Source: Bradyrhizobium diazoefficiens
GTDB taxonomy: Bacteria > Pseudomonadota > Alphaproteobacteria > Rhizobiales > Xanthobacteraceae
DNA: 64,000 bases
NCBI RefSeq assembly: GCF_016616885.1
Contig: NZ_CP067102.1
Span: 5,856,501 to 5,920,500 of the forward strand
Reading direction: 5' to 3'
The translations under genes were made by a program, and so were the position numbers. Shown piece by piece: positions 45,211 through 56,392 of this stretch; within the stretch, counting starts at the first letter, position 1, and every line of letters starts with the position of its first letter. The notes under the pieces are model-generated. The model saw nothing but the letters and a program-made list of their open reading frames with translations, did not search any database and was not told the DNA's origin.

Positions 45211-46730
45211 GCGCGCGAGCGCTCCATGTCGAGCTCGGCTTTGAGGCTCTCGAGATCGCGATAAATTGAGGCGACCGCCAGCACACGGCCACCCTTTCGA
45301 TATTTCAGCAGGCAGTCCTTATCCCTGATGCTGCCGTCGGTCGCGATGTCGTCAAAGCTCTCGGCATGGCCGACATAGTTGATCGGCACGTCGTAATGCT
45401 GGCTCCAGAAGAACGGCACGGCGTCGAAACGCTCGCGCTTGCCGAGCATGTTGCGCGCGGCGGTCTGGCCCTGCCGCTCCGCGACCACCCAATGCTCGAC
45501 GCGGATGGTATGCCGCGAATGCGGATCGGGCCAGCGCGCGATATCGCCCGCCGCGAAGATGCCGGCGACGCTGGTCTCGAGATATTCGCTGACGCTGACG
45601 CCGCGATCGGCCGCAAGCCCTGCGTGCTCCGCGAGCGCAAGGCGCGGCTTGACGCCGATGCCGACCACAACCAGATCGGCCTCGATCACGCTGCCGCTCT
45701 TCAGCGTCGCGCGGGTGCCGTCGAGCTTCTCCACGGTGTCCTTGAGATGGAAATTGACGCCATTCTCTTCGTGCAGCGCGCGAACGAAGTCGCCCATGTC
45801 AGGCCCGAGCACGCGCTGCATCGGCCGCTCCTCGGGTGCGACCACATGCACCTCGAGCTTGCGCGCGCGAAGCGACGCCGCGACCTCGAGGCCGATAAAA
45901 CTCGCGCCGATCACCAGCATGCGCCTGGCGCTGCCGGCGGCTTTGATGATCGCACGGCTGTCGGCGACCGAGCGCAGGGTGTGGACATGCGGCTGGTCGG
46001 CGCCGGGGATCTGGAGCTTGATGGGCTCCGCACCGGTGGCGAGCAGCAGCCGGTCGAACGGGAGCTTGTCGCCATTGCCCAGCGTGACGCTGCGCGTCTT
46101 CGGATCGATCGCGGAGACGTTGGTGTTGAGCCGGAGATCGATGCCGGCGTCGTGGTAATAGTCCTCGCCGCGCAGCGGCAGCCAGTCCTCCGGCGCATTG
46201 CCGGCGAGATAGTCCTTGGAGAGGTTGGGCCGGTCGACTGGCATTGCGCCGTCACTGCTGAGCATGGTGATGGCGCCGGCAAATCCCTCGCGGCGAAGCG
46301 TCTCGGCCGCCGCAAAGCCGGCCGCACCGCCGCCGACAATGACGAATTTTTCCGGCGTCGGCGCGCTGCGATGGGCTGTGGACGGTTTCGTTGCCTCGCG
46401 TTTGCGCTGGACGATGATGTTGTCGCGATCGCGCGTGACGTCCCACACCGCCAGCGCATTCAACGCTGGTGGTCGGGTCGCCTCGCCCGATCGCAAGGAG
46501 AAGCAGGCATGATGCCAGGGGCAGCGGATGCTGTCGCCGACCACCAGCCCTTCGGCGAGCGGGCCATGGTAGTGGCTGCAAGACGGCTCGATCGCAAAGA
46601 TCTCGCTGCCAGCCTGCACCAGCAAGACGTCCTCGTCGCCGACATGACCGAGCAATTTGCCGTCCTTGAAATCAGCGAGCGCTACGCCTTTGGTCAGGTC
46701 GGGTCCGCCCGGCTTCTTGTCCTCGGTCAT
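45207..46730 (-). CDS. Rieske/FAD pyridine nucleotide-disulfide reductase (ferredoxin reductase-like)
   Basis: The 507-residue protein fuses an N-terminal Rieske [2Fe-2S] domain (Cys51-x-His53 and Cys70-x2-His73) to a FAD/NAD(P)H oxidoreductase of the apoptosis-inducing-factor type. The FAD motif VGGGAAGFAAAETLRREGF is near residue 133, the NAD motif VIGASFIGLEVAASLRA near 273, and FAAGDIARWPDP near 415. It probably carries electrons between NAD(P)H and a ferredoxin or oxygenase. No oxygenase is adjacent. It is 19 bp downstream of folE on the same strand. Confidence 0.9.
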   Translation of the reverse strand: MTEDKKPGGPDLTKGVALADFKDGKLLGHVGDEDVLLVQAGSEIFAIEPSCSHYHGPLAEGLVVGDSIRCPWHHACFSLRSGEATRPPALNALAVWDVTRDRDNIIVQRKREATKPSTAHRSAPTPEKFVIVGGGAAGFAAAETLRREGFAGAITMLSSDGAMPVDRPNLSKDYLAGNAPEDWLPLRGEDYYHDAGIDLRLNTNVSAIDPKTRSVTLGNGDKLPFDRLLLATGAEPIKLQIPGADQPHVHTLRSVADSRAIIKAAGSARRMLVIGASFIGLEVAASLRARKLEVHVVAPEERPMQRVLGPDMGDFVRALHEENGVNFHLKDTVEKLDGTRATLKSGSVIEADLVVVGIGVKPRLALAEHAGLAADRGVSVSEYLETSVAGIFAAGDIARWPDPHSRHTIRVEHWVVAERQGQTAARNMLGKRERFDAVPFFWSQHYDVPINYVGHAESFDDIATDGSIRDKDCLLKYRKGGRVLAVASIYRDLESLKAELDMERSRA

Positions 46731-46749
46731 GGCATTGTCTCCTTGCGGA

Positions 46750-47376
46750 TCAGTCGTCCGAATTGGCCAGCCCCAGCAATTCCTGGCGCGTCAGCGCATT
46801 GTCGCGGAACACGCCGAGCATGCGGCTGGTGACGAGATCGGTCCCCGGCTTATGCGCGCCGCGCGTGGTCATGCAGTGATGTGTCGCCTTGATGATGACG
46901 CCGACACCTTCGGGCTTGAGCACGTCGTTGATGGTGTTGGCGATCTGCGCGGTCATCTTCTCCTGGATCTGGAGACGCTTGGCATAGATGTCCACGAGCC
47001 GCGCGAGTTTTGAGATGCCGACCACGCGCCCCTGCGGGATATAGGCGACCCAGGCGCGGCCGACGATCGGCGCCATGTGGTGCTCGCAATGGCTTTCGAA
47101 GCGAACGCCGCGCAGGACGATCATCTCGTCGTAGCCTTCGATCTCCTCAAAGGTCTTTTGCAGGATTTCGCTCGGATCCTGCGCATAGCCAGAGAAATAT
47201 TCCTGAAAGGCGCATGCGACGCGATCGGGCGTTTCGCGCAGACCATCGCGCGCGGGATCGTCGCCGGCCCAGCGGATCATGGTCCTGATCGCCTGCTCGA
47301 CCTCTGCTTTGTCGGGCCGGTCGCTCGGCGCCTGCGCGACCGCGACGCGTTCCAGCCTGCGCGCTTGTGACGTCAT
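46750..47376 (-). CDS. folE: GTP cyclohydrolase I
   Basis: FolE makes 7,8-dihydroneopterin triphosphate from GTP, the first step of folate and pterin synthesis. The 208-residue protein has the zinc-binding region [36 protein letters not shown] and the conserved [17 protein letters not shown]. The ATG at 47376 fits the usual family length of about 200 residues. It leads the Rieske/FAD reductase by 19 bp, an operon without an obvious functional link. Confidence 0.95.
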   Translation of the reverse strand: MTSQARRLERVAVAQAPSDRPDKAEVEQAIRTMIRWAGDDPARDGLRETPDRVACAFQEYFSGYAQDPSEILQKTFEEIEGYDEMIVLRGVRFESHCEHHMAPIVGRAWVAYIPQGRVVGISKLARLVDIYAKRLQIQEKMTAQIANTINDVLKPEGVGVIIKATHHCMTTRGAHKPGTDLVTSRMLGVFRDNALTRQELLGLANSDD

Positions 47377-47456
47377 CGAAAACCTCCCCTGCAACAAGCC
47401 GCAGACAGAAGCGGCCCCACAGCTTGGACGGCTGCAATCGGAAAAGGTTCCCGAGA

Positions 47457-48371
47457 TCAGGAAAAATCGGATGCGTTGCCTTTTCGGCCCGCTTTCCGCA
47501 CGTCCGCCACGGCCTGCGCCCACTCGACGGGCCGCTCCTGCGGCAGATTGTGCCCGGCGCCGGCGAACACGCGCCGCTCGAAAAAGCCCTCGAACTTGCG
47601 CGCGTGATGCGCGGTGCCGGGATCGACGCCGTCGCTGTCGCCGTCGATCGCGATCGTGGGAACGCGGACCGGCGGCTGTTGGGCAAGCTTCGCCTCGATC
47701 GCCGCATAGGCGGGATCGCCTTCGACCAGCGCATAGCGGTGGCGATAGGAGTGGATCACAACGTCGACGAAGTCAGGGTTGTTGAATGACACCGCGCTCC
47801 TCTCGAAAGTGGCGTCGTCGAAGTGCCATGTCGGCGACCACATCGACCAGAGCTGGCGGGCAAACCCGCGGCGGTTGCGCTCCAGCGCACGGCGGCCGCG
47901 CTCGTTGTGGAAGAGATATTGATACCAGAGCGCCGCTTCCTCCGGCGGCGAGGCCGGCTCCATGGAACGCGCGATATTTTGGATGTTGTAGGAATTGCCG
48001 GAGACGAGCCCGACGACGCGCTCGGGATGCAGCACCGAGACGACGCAGGCCGCGCGGCCACCCCAATCATAGCCGCCAACCACAGCACGCTCGATGCGAA
48101 GCGCATCCATGAAAGCGAGCAGATCGGCGCCGAGCGCCGCCTGCTCGCCGGAACGCAACGTCTGAGCCGACCGGAACCGCGTCAGCCCGTAGCCGCGCAG
48201 CCACGGCACCAGCACCCGCGCGCCAGCCTGCGCGATCAGCGGCGCAGCCTCGGCATAGGCGTTCACGTCATAGGGAAAGCCGTGGCCCATGATGCAAGGC
48301 CAGCCATCCGGTGCGCCATAATCGAGATAGGCGATGTCGAGGATGTCGGTCGAGACGAATTTTTGTTGCAT
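47457..48371 (-). CDS. Alpha/beta hydrolase (epoxide hydrolase-like)
   Basis: The 304-residue protein has the alpha/beta-hydrolase fold with HGFPY (oxyanion hole), a PWLRGYG loop and a nucleophile elbow GGYDWGG in which Asp102 replaces the usual Ser. An Asp nucleophile marks epoxide hydrolases and haloalkane dehalogenases. A cap domain with tyrosines ([10 protein letters not shown]) lies around residues 145-200, and the catalytic His is in GAGHNLPQE. Substrate unknown. Confidence 0.85.
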   Translation of the reverse strand: MQQKFVSTDILDIAYLDYGAPDGWPCIMGHGFPYDVNAYAEAAPLIAQAGARVLVPWLRGYGLTRFRSAQTLRSGEQAALGADLLAFMDALRIERAVVGGYDWGGRAACVVSVLHPERVVGLVSGNSYNIQNIARSMEPASPPEEAALWYQYLFHNERGRRALERNRRGFARQLWSMWSPTWHFDDATFERSAVSFNNPDFVDVVIHSYRHRYALVEGDPAYAAIEAKLAQQPPVRVPTIAIDGDSDGVDPGTAHHARKFEGFFERRVFAGAGHNLPQERPVEWAQAVADVRKAGRKGNASDFS

Positions 48372-48429
48372 GGCTAAGCCATTCTCTGCGAACCAACTTC
48401 ATTCCGTGGCTCGCTATTGCAGCCCGCCG

Positions 48430-49257
48430 CTACCTCTGCGGCCCTGACAGCGAGATGTCGCGTTCGGCGCGGAAGACGTTGCTGTAGAGATTGGCGATCC
48501 ACTGCCGGCCGATCTCGGTCTTGTTGAGATAGCCGATCTCGGTCTGGATGTGCGGTGCGACGCTGTTCCAATAGAATTGCGGATAGCGGTTCACGATGTC
48601 GGCGGGCGAATCGTAGCCGAGCTGGCGGTTCATGCCGACCTCCTCGAACTCATAGTAAAGCGCATTGGCCTTGCGCAAATAGTTGGGATCGCCGAGTTGC
48701 CCGATGAAGTCAGCAGCGCGCAGGATCGAGGCATCGTCGTCGTATTCATGGCCTTCCCGAGCCGGAAACCGCGTCCCCTCGATGGCGCGGGCGATGCGTT
48801 CCTGATCGAGCCCAGGAATATGTCGCAGCCGCCGCGTCACGTAGAGCTTCGAGCGATCGACGTGATACATCATCAAGCTGGCATCCGATGCCCCACGCGG
48901 CAGCGAGACCTTGGTGCCGGCCGCATCGATCACGAAGCCGTCCTCGTCATCCTCCTCGAACAGGCCGCGCACGTAGCCGATGTCATGGGCAAGACAGGCG
49001 ATCAGCACATGAACGTAGTCATCCGCCTCCAGGTGGGTGTGGAGATATCGGCCACTGAGGATGGAATGGCCCGCCAACGTCACGAGCATCGTGTGCTCGA
49101 CATTGTGATAGAGCGCATCGCTATTGCCAATCCATTCCATCGTGGTGCGGGTGGCGCTCTCGATGATGTTTGCTGGAGCATCGCCGTACCGACGCCGCAT
49201 GAACGTGCCCAGCAGCTTCTCCAGGGATTCAGCCGCCAGTCGCGGTAACGTCATCAT
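48430..49257 (-). CDS. HD-domain metal-dependent phosphohydrolase
   Basis: The 275-residue cytoplasmic protein has an HD domain: His51 in YHNVEHT, the His91-Asp92 pair in CLAHDIGYVRG and a later Asp in DDASILRAADFIGQ. The layout (H...HD...D) is that of phosphohydrolases acting on nucleotides or phosphorylated small molecules. It stands 58 bp upstream of the alpha/beta hydrolase on the same strand. Substrate unknown. Confidence 0.85.
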   Translation of the reverse strand: MMTLPRLAAESLEKLLGTFMRRRYGDAPANIIESATRTTMEWIGNSDALYHNVEHTMLVTLAGHSILSGRYLHTHLEADDYVHVLIACLAHDIGYVRGLFEEDDEDGFVIDAAGTKVSLPRGASDASLMMYHVDRSKLYVTRRLRHIPGLDQERIARAIEGTRFPAREGHEYDDDASILRAADFIGQLGDPNYLRKANALYYEFEEVGMNRQLGYDSPADIVNRYPQFYWNSVAPHIQTEIGYLNKTEIGRQWIANLYSNVFRAERDISLSGPQR

Positions 49258-49605
49258 GGATGCAGCCCCGTCTGTCGGTGGTGTCCCACGCTAGCTCCTG
49301 ACGCCTCATACTCGCCCTCGACGCAGGGTCAGCATAACCCAATCTGGGGCGACTGGCCAAATCCCGGAACGAAAATACGTAAATATGATATGCTCCCGCC
49401 GCGCAGCATCACGGTTGCGGTCACAGTCCGGTGCACCCCACGGTCGGGCCATGCGGGGCTTCGCCAGCCCAGCCAATGGCCGACCGTAAGACGTCGTTTT
49501 GTTGGAAGGAGCGCGAGCGGGCGTCCACCGCGGTGGGATCAGGGCGCGGACTGCGGCGTCAATTCCCTTGCGCGACGCGCGCGATCATCCGGCCGCAAAC
49601 GACGG
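49258..49605. other. Intergenic region, no gene seen
   Basis: The 348 bp contain the promoter region of the HD-domain gene and the 3' flank of the transglutaminase gene. A short AT-rich patch occurs around 49370-49395. No repeat or gene was recognised. Confidence 0.5.
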
Positions 49606-50484
49606 TCAGTCCACCAGCAGCACGTCCACGGCGACGCCGAGCTTCTGCTTCGGCGAGCCGACGATGATACCATCCACGGGCGACTCATCGGAGAAATCCC
49701 GACCGACCCCCAGGACGATGTGATCGTTGGCGACCAGCAGATCGTTGGTCGGATCGAAGTCGATCCAGCCGAGCTCCGCCCCGCACCACAGCGACACCCA
49801 GGCATGCGTCGCATCCGCGCCCTGCAAGCGCGGCTGCCCCGCGGGCGGAATGGTGCGCAGATAACCGCTGACATAGGCCGCCGGCAGGCCGAGCCCGCGC
49901 AGCCCTGCGATCATCACATGGGCAAAATCCTGGCAGACGCCGTGGCGCTTGTCGAAAACCTCGTTGAGCGGCGTCGAAATCACGGTGGCCTTGGGGTCGT
50001 AGCGAAACTCGGTGCGGATGCGATGCATGAGATCGACCGCACCGGCGAGGATGGCCGTGCCCGACGCGAAGCTCTCGGCAGCATAGGCACTGACCGGACG
50101 CAGCACTGGCACCAGCGGGCTCGCAAAGACATAACCGACCGGCGAAGACGGCCCGAGGCTCGTCGCTTCAAACGCGATGTCGCGAATGCTCTCCCAAGGC
50201 GGGCTCACGGCATCGCGCGCAGGCGGCTTGCGATCGACGGAAACGCGCGAGCGCGAGTCGATGCGCAAATTGCGATGCGCGGCCTCGATCACCACGCTCT
50301 CGGTCAGCGTGCCGAAGAAGTCGCGGCGGACGTGGCGCTCGGACGGACGTGGACGGATCTCGACCTTGTGCGAGATCAGCTCCTGACCTTTGCCGTCCTT
50401 CGGCTCGAGCCGCAGCGTGCAGCGGGCGAAGCTGACCGGGCTCTCATACTCGTAGGTGGTGACGTGCCGGATGTCGTAGATCAC
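49606..50484 (-). CDS. Transglutaminase-like cysteine peptidase of the ATP-grasp operon
   Basis: The 292-residue protein has a bacterial transglutaminase-like N-terminal beta domain (residues about 1-85) and a transglutaminase core with the triad Cys184 (HGVCQDFAHV), His227 (DATHAW) and Asp244 (IDFDPTND). In this type of gene set, the enzyme is predicted to cut or form peptide bonds together with an ATP-grasp ligase. Its ATG overlaps the stop of the upstream ligase gene by 4 bp. No signal peptide is seen. Confidence 0.9.
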   Translation of the reverse strand: MIYDIRHVTTYEYESPVSFARCTLRLEPKDGKGQELISHKVEIRPRPSERHVRRDFFGTLTESVVIEAAHRNLRIDSRSRVSVDRKPPARDAVSPPWESIRDIAFEATSLGPSSPVGYVFASPLVPVLRPVSAYAAESFASGTAILAGAVDLMHRIRTEFRYDPKATVISTPLNEVFDKRHGVCQDFAHVMIAGLRGLGLPAAYVSGYLRTIPPAGQPRLQGADATHAWVSLWCGAELGWIDFDPTNDLLVANDHIVLGVGRDFSDESPVDGIIVGSPKQKLGVAVDVLLVD

Positions 50485-53003
50485 GCAAGCCCCGTCAGCT
50501 TTTCCGGCCGGCTCGCATTCGGGCCGTGCGGGAAATAATGCAGCCCGATCGCCTCGGCGAGGCTGAGCAGGTCCTGCTCCAGCGCGAACAGCGTCTTGAC
50601 CTCGAGCTTCTCGGCTTCCGCGGTCGCCAGCATGGACTGCACCGCCACCGCAAGCCGCTGCGGCTGCTCGATCAGGCCATGCTCCTTCAGGCTCGGCAGT
50701 GCCGCGATATGCTCGTTCAAGGTCGCCACCTGGAAGGCGACCGAGCGCGGATTGTAGCTGTCGAGCACCGCGAGGTCGCGCACCGGCGCCAGGATCGGCG
50801 CCAGCAGATAGCGCGAGCGATAGGTGATCTGGGAATCCACCAGCGTCAGCAGGATGTCGAGGTCCTCGTCGCCGGCCTCGTCATAGGCGAACTGCCGGGC
50901 AAAGCGCGCGGTGTTGATGGCGCGCTCGGTGCGACGGCCGATGTCGAGGAAGCGCCAGCCGGCGGCGCGATTCATGTTTTCCTGCGCAAGACCTGCGAAG
51001 CTCGCAAGTTCCTGCAAGGTCAGCTCGGCCGCGCTCAGCACGCTGTCGTCGTCCTCGACCTCGTAAGAGAGGCGGTCGGCCATCTCGGTGATGACCTGCC
51101 AGGCGTCGGGCGACAGCCGCTCGCGCAAGGAGGTCGCCGTACGCAGCGCCGAGCGTACCAGCGACAGCGCCGAGCCGAAACGCGCCTCGCTCTGCAAGGC
51201 TTCGGCGACGATGCGCCCCGGCGCCGCGCGCGAGGTCTGCGAGATCGCGCCCCAGGTCACCAGCAGGCGCTGGATCCGTTCGGCCGATTGCAGCGAGGCC
51301 GCGGTGCCCTTGTTGGGTCCGCTCGGCGAGCCCAGCGCACGCACCAGCCGCAGCGTCGCTTCGGCACGTTCGAGATAGCGGCCGAGCCAGAACAGATTGT
51401 CGGCGGCGCGGCTTGGCAGCACGCCGGCGATGCGGCGAATGCGCACCTTGTCGGTCGCCGGCAACAGCGACGCGGTGGAGACCTTCTTCTCCGAGACCAC
51501 CCAGACGTCGGCGGCACGGGCGCCGTCGCCCATCGACACCGCGCGCGCATCCGCCTGCTCGGCGATCCGGCAGAAGCCGCCGGGCATGATGGCCCAGCCG
51601 TCCGGTGTTGCGGCCGCAAACACGCGCAGCACGAAGGGACGCGGCGTGAGCTGGCCCTGCTCCCACACCGGCATGGTGGAGAGACGCACCACCTCCTGGC
51701 CGACATAATCCATGCCGCGCGCGCTGATGGCCTCGACCAGGCGCTTGTGTCCGGCGGCGTCGAGCTCGCTCGCGAGCACCGGACCGTTGCTCTCGAAGCC
51801 GGGAACGCCGCGGCCGTAAGCGCCTTCGATCGCGACCTCGTCGAGCCGCGACAGCACCTCGTCGCGCGCCGAGCGCTGCCCGCACCACCAGGTCGCGATA
51901 TGCGGCATCTTCAGCTCTTCGCCGAGCAGGCGACGGCTGAGCGCCGGCAGGAAACCGAGCAGCGCCCTCGCCTCCAACACGCCGGAGCCTGGCATGTTGG
52001 CGACCACGACGCCGTCCTTGCGCAGCACGTCGATCAGGCCGGGAACGCCGAGATGCGAGGAGGCATCGAGCTCGAGCGGATCGAGCGAGTTGGAATCGAC
52101 GCGGCGAAGCAACACGTCGAGCCGCTTCAACCCAGCGACGGTGCGGATGTGGATGCGATTGTCGCTGACGGCGAGATCGTCGCCCTCGACCAGCAGGAAG
52201 CCGAGATAGCGCGCCAGCGTCGCGTGCTCGAAATAGGTTTCGCTGAAGCTGCCGGGCGTGAGCACGCCGATCCGCGGCTCATCGCGATCAGCACGCGCGC
52301 GAAGCGAGTCGCGGAACGCCTCGAAGAACGGCGCGACGCGCGGCACGTTCATCGACTTGTAGAGATCGGAGAAGGCGCGCGACAGCACCAGCCGGTTCTC
52401 CAGCGCATAGCCCGCGCCCGACGGCGCCTGCGTGCGGTCGCCGAGCACCCACCAGCGGCCATCGGGCCCGCGGCCGACATCGGCGGCATAGAGCGAGAGA
52501 TAGCGCCCGCCCGGGGGCGGCACGCCGCAGACGGGGCGCAGATATTCGGGGCTGCCGGCGATCACGCCCGCGGGCAGCGCGCCTTCCGCGACCAGCCGGC
52601 CCTCGCCATAAACGTCGCGCAGCACGAGCTCCAAAAGCTCGGCGCGCTGGGTGATGCCGTCGGAGAGCTGCTTCCAGTCGGCCTCATCGATCAGAAGCGG
52701 CAAATGGCTGATCGACCAGGGCCGGTCGGCGCTGTCGCCGGGGGCGCGGTAGGTGACGCCGGCCTCGCGGAGGTGACGGTCGGCCATGCCGAAGCGCCGC
52801 TCGACCTCGTCGGTCGCGAGTGCTCCGAAAGCATCGAAGAAGCGGCTCCAGACCGCGCGCGGGGCGCCGTCAGCCCCCAGGAATTCGTCGGGGATGCCGA
52901 GCAGGCGGCGATAGTCGCGGACCCATTGCGCAAGGCGGCGCTGGCCTTCGCGCTGACCTTGCGCCCTACCGGCCTTGTCCTGTTCGGCTGCGCCCTCGCC
53001 CAT
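50481..53003 (-). CDS. Circularly permuted ATP-grasp ligase fused to an alpha-E domain
   Basis: The 840-residue protein joins a circularly permuted ATP-grasp domain (DUF404/DUF407, about residues 75-480, with FLLVEGDDLAVSDNRIH and LDPLELDASSHLGVPGL) to a C-terminal alpha-helical alpha-E domain (DUF403, about 530-830, with RAADNLFWLGRYLERAEATLRLV). In many genomes these are separate genes, so this is a natural fusion. The predicted activity is ATP-dependent amide or peptide bond formation. It lies between DUF2126 and transglutaminase genes on the same strand. The long open frame on the opposite strand is a composition artefact. Confidence 0.9.
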   Translation of the reverse strand: MGEGAAEQDKAGRAQGQREGQRRLAQWVRDYRRLLGIPDEFLGADGAPRAVWSRFFDAFGALATDEVERRFGMADRHLREAGVTYRAPGDSADRPWSISHLPLLIDEADWKQLSDGITQRAELLELVLRDVYGEGRLVAEGALPAGVIAGSPEYLRPVCGVPPPGGRYLSLYAADVGRGPDGRWWVLGDRTQAPSGAGYALENRLVLSRAFSDLYKSMNVPRVAPFFEAFRDSLRARADRDEPRIGVLTPGSFSETYFEHATLARYLGFLLVEGDDLAVSDNRIHIRTVAGLKRLDVLLRRVDSNSLDPLELDASSHLGVPGLIDVLRKDGVVVANMPGSGVLEARALLGFLPALSRRLLGEELKMPHIATWWCGQRSARDEVLSRLDEVAIEGAYGRGVPGFESNGPVLASELDAAGHKRLVEAISARGMDYVGQEVVRLSTMPVWEQGQLTPRPFVLRVFAAATPDGWAIMPGGFCRIAEQADARAVSMGDGARAADVWVVSEKKVSTASLLPATDKVRIRRIAGVLPSRAADNLFWLGRYLERAEATLRLVRALGSPSGPNKGTAASLQSAERIQRLLVTWGAISQTSRAAPGRIVAEALQSEARFGSALSLVRSALRTATSLRERLSPDAWQVITEMADRLSYEVEDDDSVLSAAELTLQELASFAGLAQENMNRAAGWRFLDIGRRTERAINTARFARQFAYDEAGDEDLDILLTLVDSQITYRSRYLLAPILAPVRDLAVLDSYNPRSVAFQVATLNEHIAALPSLKEHGLIEQPQRLAVAVQSMLATAEAEKLEVKTLFALEQDLLSLAEAIGLHYFPHGPNASRPEKLTGLA

Positions 53004-53030
53004 GCGCCTCTCCCTGCCCCACCATCATAC

Positions 53031-56000
53031 TCATTGCAGGAGCGGTGTCCGCAAGTCGAGGGTCAGCGGAAATTCATTTGTGCGTTCCTCGGGCGGCGGC
53101 TGCATCGGGCCGGGCGTATGGCCGTGGTCCTGGAAGCGCGCCAGCCGCCGCGCCTCGGCCTCGTAGGTGTTGACCGGCTTGGTGTCGTAGCTGCGCCCGC
53201 CGGGATGGGCGACGTGATAGACGCAGCCGCCGAGCGAGCGGCCGTTCCAGGTATCGATCAGATCAAAGGTCAAGGGCGCGTGGACCGGGATGGTCGGGTG
53301 CAGGCCGGATGCCGGCTGCCAGGCCTTGAAGCGGACGCCGGCGACGGCCTCCCCGGAGCGTCCGGCCGAGGTCATCGGCAGGCGGCGGCCGTTGCAGGTG
53401 ACGATGTGGCGGCCTTCGACGAAGCCCTCGGCCTTGACCTGAAGCCGCTCAACCGACGAGTCGACATAGCGCACGGTGCCGCCGGCCGAGCCTTCCTCGC
53501 CCAGCACGTGCCAGGGCTCCAGCGCCTGCCTCAGCTCCAGCGTGACGCCGCCGTGATGGACGCGGCCGAAGGCGGGGAAGCGGAATTCGAGCTGGGCCAG
53601 ATACCATTCCGGCTCGAACGGATAGCCGGAGCTCTTGAGCTCGGACAGCACGTCCTGAAAATCTTCCCAGATGAAATGCGGCAGCATGAAGCGGTCATGC
53701 AGCGCGGTGCCCCAGCGCACGAACTTGCCTGCCTGCGGCTCTCGCCAGAACTTTGCGATCAGCGCGCGGATCAGGAGCTGCTGCGCCAGCGACATGCGCG
53801 GATCCGGCGGCATTTCGAGCGCGCGGAATTCGACGAGGCCGAGGCGGCCGGTGGGGCCATCCGGCGAATAGAGCTTGTCGATGCAGATCTCGGCGCGATG
53901 GGTGTTGCCGGTGATGTCGACGAGCAGATGCCGGAACAGCCGGTCCACCAGCCACAGCGGCGTCTGGTAGCCCGGCGGCGGCACGTGCGAGAGCGCGATC
54001 TCGAGCTCGTAGATGCTGTCGTGGCGCGCCTCGTCGATACGCGGCGCCTGGCTGGTCGGGCCGATGAAGAGGCCGGAGAAGAAATAGGACAGCGACGGAT
54101 GCCGCTGCCAGTACAGCACCAGGCTCTTCAAAAGATCGGGCCGGCGCAGGAACGGCGAATCCTGCGGGCTCGAGCCGCCGATCACGACGTGATTGCCGCC
54201 GCCGGTGCCGGTGTGGCGGCCATCGACCAGGAAGCGGTTGGCGCCGAGGCGTATCTTGCCGGCATCCTCATAGAGCCCGGAGGTGATCTCGACCGCCTCG
54301 CGCCAATTCTTTGCCGGATGAACATTGACCTCGATGACACCAGGGTCGGGCGTCACCTTGATGACCTCGATGCGCGGATCGAACGGCGGCGCATAGCCCT
54401 CGACATGGACCTGGAGCTGCATCTCCTCGGCCGTGGCCTCCAGCGCCGCGATCATTTCGAGATAATCCTCGATGCGTTCGACCGGCGGCATGAAGGCGCA
54501 GATCACGCCGTCGCGGACTTCGATCGACAGCGCGGTGCGGACAGGAACGGACGTGTTGAGTTGCTCGGGCGCGACCCGCGGCGGTGGCGATTCCGGGCGC
54601 GCCGGGAGACTGAACACCGGCAGCTTGTCGCGCGCCTCCATCGGATCCCGCTCGATGATGTAGGGATATTGATCGGGCGCGACGTAGCCGAGCGAGTCGA
54701 GCGGCAGGCGCAGGCCGAGCGGCGAATCGCCCGGCATCAGGAACAGATGGTTGCGCCGGAGTTGCCAGCGCTCGCTGCGCCAGCGTGGCGGCGCGTTCCA
54801 ACGTTGCACCGGCAGCACGAAGCCGCGTGGCGCGCGGAGGCCCTGATTGAACACCCGCGCCATCCGCGCCCGCGCCTCGGGATCGGACAATTTGGAATCG
54901 GACGGATCGACGTTGACCGGAAGCTCGGCTTCTTTCTGGAGCCAGTAGACGGTGTCCTCAAAGGCGGGGATGATGTAGCCGGGATCGAGCCCGAGCCGCG
55001 CCGCCGTGCCTTCCATGAAATCCTCGGCGTCCTCGGTCTGGGCGCGCCTGGGATTCTCGATTTTTGCAATGAGGTCCGCGTTCTTCCAGATCGGCACGCC
55101 GTCCTTGCGCCAGTAGAGCCCAAACGCCCAGCGCGGCAGGCTCTCGCCCGGATACCATTTGCCCTGGCCATAATGCAGCAGGCCTCCGGCTGCGAAGCGG
55201 TTGCGCAGGCGGCGGATCAGATCGTCGCCGAGCGCGCGCTTGGTTGGACCAACGGCTTCCGTATTCCACTCCGCCGCTTCGAGATCGTCGACCGAGACGA
55301 AGGTCGGCTCGCCGCCCATGGTGAGCCGCACGTCTTGCGCGGCGAGATCGCCGTCGACCTGCTCGCCGAGATCGTTGAGCCGCGTCCAGGATTCGTCGGA
55401 GAACGGCTTTGTGATGCGCGGCGCTTCGCGGATGCGGCGGACGCTCATGTCGAAGGCGAATTCGACTTCGGCAAAGCCGGCGCCGCCGGAGATCGGCGCC
55501 GCCGAGCGATAATGCGGTGTTGCCGCAACCGGGATGTGCCCCTCGCCCGCGAGCATGCCGGAGGTCGCATCAAAACCGATCCAGCCCGCGCCCGGCAGAT
55601 AGACCTCGGCCCAGGCGTGCAGATCGGTAAAATCGTTCTCCACTTCCGGCGGCCCCTCGATCGGATCGATGTCGGGACGGATCTGGATCAGGTATCCGGA
55701 GACGAAACGGGCGGCGAGGCCGAGATGGCGGAAGATCTGGATCAGAAGCCAGGCGGAGTCGCGGCACGATCCGGCGCAGGAGGTGAGCGTCTCCTCCGGC
55801 GTCTGCACGCCCGGCTCCATGCGGATGACGTAGCTGATCCTCTGTTGCAGCTCCCTGTTCAAATCGACCAGGAAGTTGACGGTGTTCGGCGCTTCGCGCG
55901 GGACCGAGGCGAGATATTTTGCGAATGCGGGATCAGGCTTGATGGTCTCGAGATACGGCGCCAGCTCGGTCTTGAGATCCCTGGGGTATTCGAACGGAAA

Positions 56001-56303
56001 GCTGTCGGCATAGGGTTCGACGAAGAAGTCGAACGGGTTGACCACGGTCATCTGCGTGGTGAAGTCGACCTCGAATTTCAGCTCGGTGGTCTTCTCCGGA
56101 AAGACGTAGCGGGCGAGCCAGTTGCCCTGCGGGTCCTGCTGCCAGTTCACGAAATGGTTGGCCGGCGTGACCTTGAGCGAATAGCTCAGGATCGGCGTGC
56201 GCGTGTGCGGCGCCGGCCGCAGGCGGATCGTCTGCGGTCCCAGATCAATCGGGCGGTCGTATTTGTAGTGCGTGACGTGGTGTAATGCGACGTAGATCGA
56301 CAC
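53031..56303 (-). CDS. Large DUF2126/transglutaminase protein
   Basis: The roughly 1090-residue protein has an N-terminal transglutaminase-like domain with Cys ([11 protein letters not shown]), His ([14 protein letters not shown]) and Asp (GFDATSG), followed by a long DUF2126 region (from about residue 330) with [25 protein letters not shown] and [12 protein letters not shown]. The start was set at the GTG at 56303 because relatives begin around [15 protein letters not shown]; an ATG at 56360 would add 19 residues. It is the first gene of the three-gene operon, 27 bp before the ATP-grasp gene. Confidence 0.88.
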   Translation of the reverse strand: MSIYVALHHVTHYKYDRPIDLGPQTIRLRPAPHTRTPILSYSLKVTPANHFVNWQQDPQGNWLARYVFPEKTTELKFEVDFTTQMTVVNPFDFFVEPYADSFPFEYPRDLKTELAPYLETIKPDPAFAKYLASVPREAPNTVNFLVDLNRELQQRISYVIRMEPGVQTPEETLTSCAGSCRDSAWLLIQIFRHLGLAARFVSGYLIQIRPDIDPIEGPPEVENDFTDLHAWAEVYLPGAGWIGFDATSGMLAGEGHIPVAATPHYRSAAPISGGAGFAEVEFAFDMSVRRIREAPRITKPFSDESWTRLNDLGEQVDGDLAAQDVRLTMGGEPTFVSVDDLEAAEWNTEAVGPTKRALGDDLIRRLRNRFAAGGLLHYGQGKWYPGESLPRWAFGLYWRKDGVPIWKNADLIAKIENPRRAQTEDAEDFMEGTAARLGLDPGYIIPAFEDTVYWLQKEAELPVNVDPSDSKLSDPEARARMARVFNQGLRAPRGFVLPVQRWNAPPRWRSERWQLRRNHLFLMPGDSPLGLRLPLDSLGYVAPDQYPYIIERDPMEARDKLPVFSLPARPESPPPRVAPEQLNTSVPVRTALSIEVRDGVICAFMPPVERIEDYLEMIAALEATAEEMQLQVHVEGYAPPFDPRIEVIKVTPDPGVIEVNVHPAKNWREAVEITSGLYEDAGKIRLGANRFLVDGRHTGTGGGNHVVIGGSSPQDSPFLRRPDLLKSLVLYWQRHPSLSYFFSGLFIGPTSQAPRIDEARHDSIYELEIALSHVPPPGYQTPLWLVDRLFRHLLVDITGNTHRAEICIDKLYSPDGPTGRLGLVEFRALEMPPDPRMSLAQQLLIRALIAKFWREPQAGKFVRWGTALHDRFMLPHFIWEDFQDVLSELKSSGYPFEPEWYLAQLEFRFPAFGRVHHGGVTLELRQALEPWHVLGEEGSAGGTVRYVDSSVERLQVKAEGFVEGRHIVTCNGRRLPMTSAGRSGEAVAGVRFKAWQPASGLHPTIPVHAPLTFDLIDTWNGRSLGGCVYHVAHPGGRSYDTKPVNTYEAEARRLARFQDHGHTPGPMQPPPEERTNEFPLTLDLRTPLLQ

Positions 56304-56392
56304 GGGGTGCGGTGCTCCAGCAGCTTTTTTGAGCAGAACACCGCTGGTGACCTCGATCAAGCATTAACAACGGGCAGTGCGTGCCTACGGCA

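Noticed and set aside
50526..56285. A 1919-codon open frame on the plus strand
   Set aside because: It runs antisense through three well-supported genes of the ATP-grasp operon, has no domain, and is explained by high GC codon bias.
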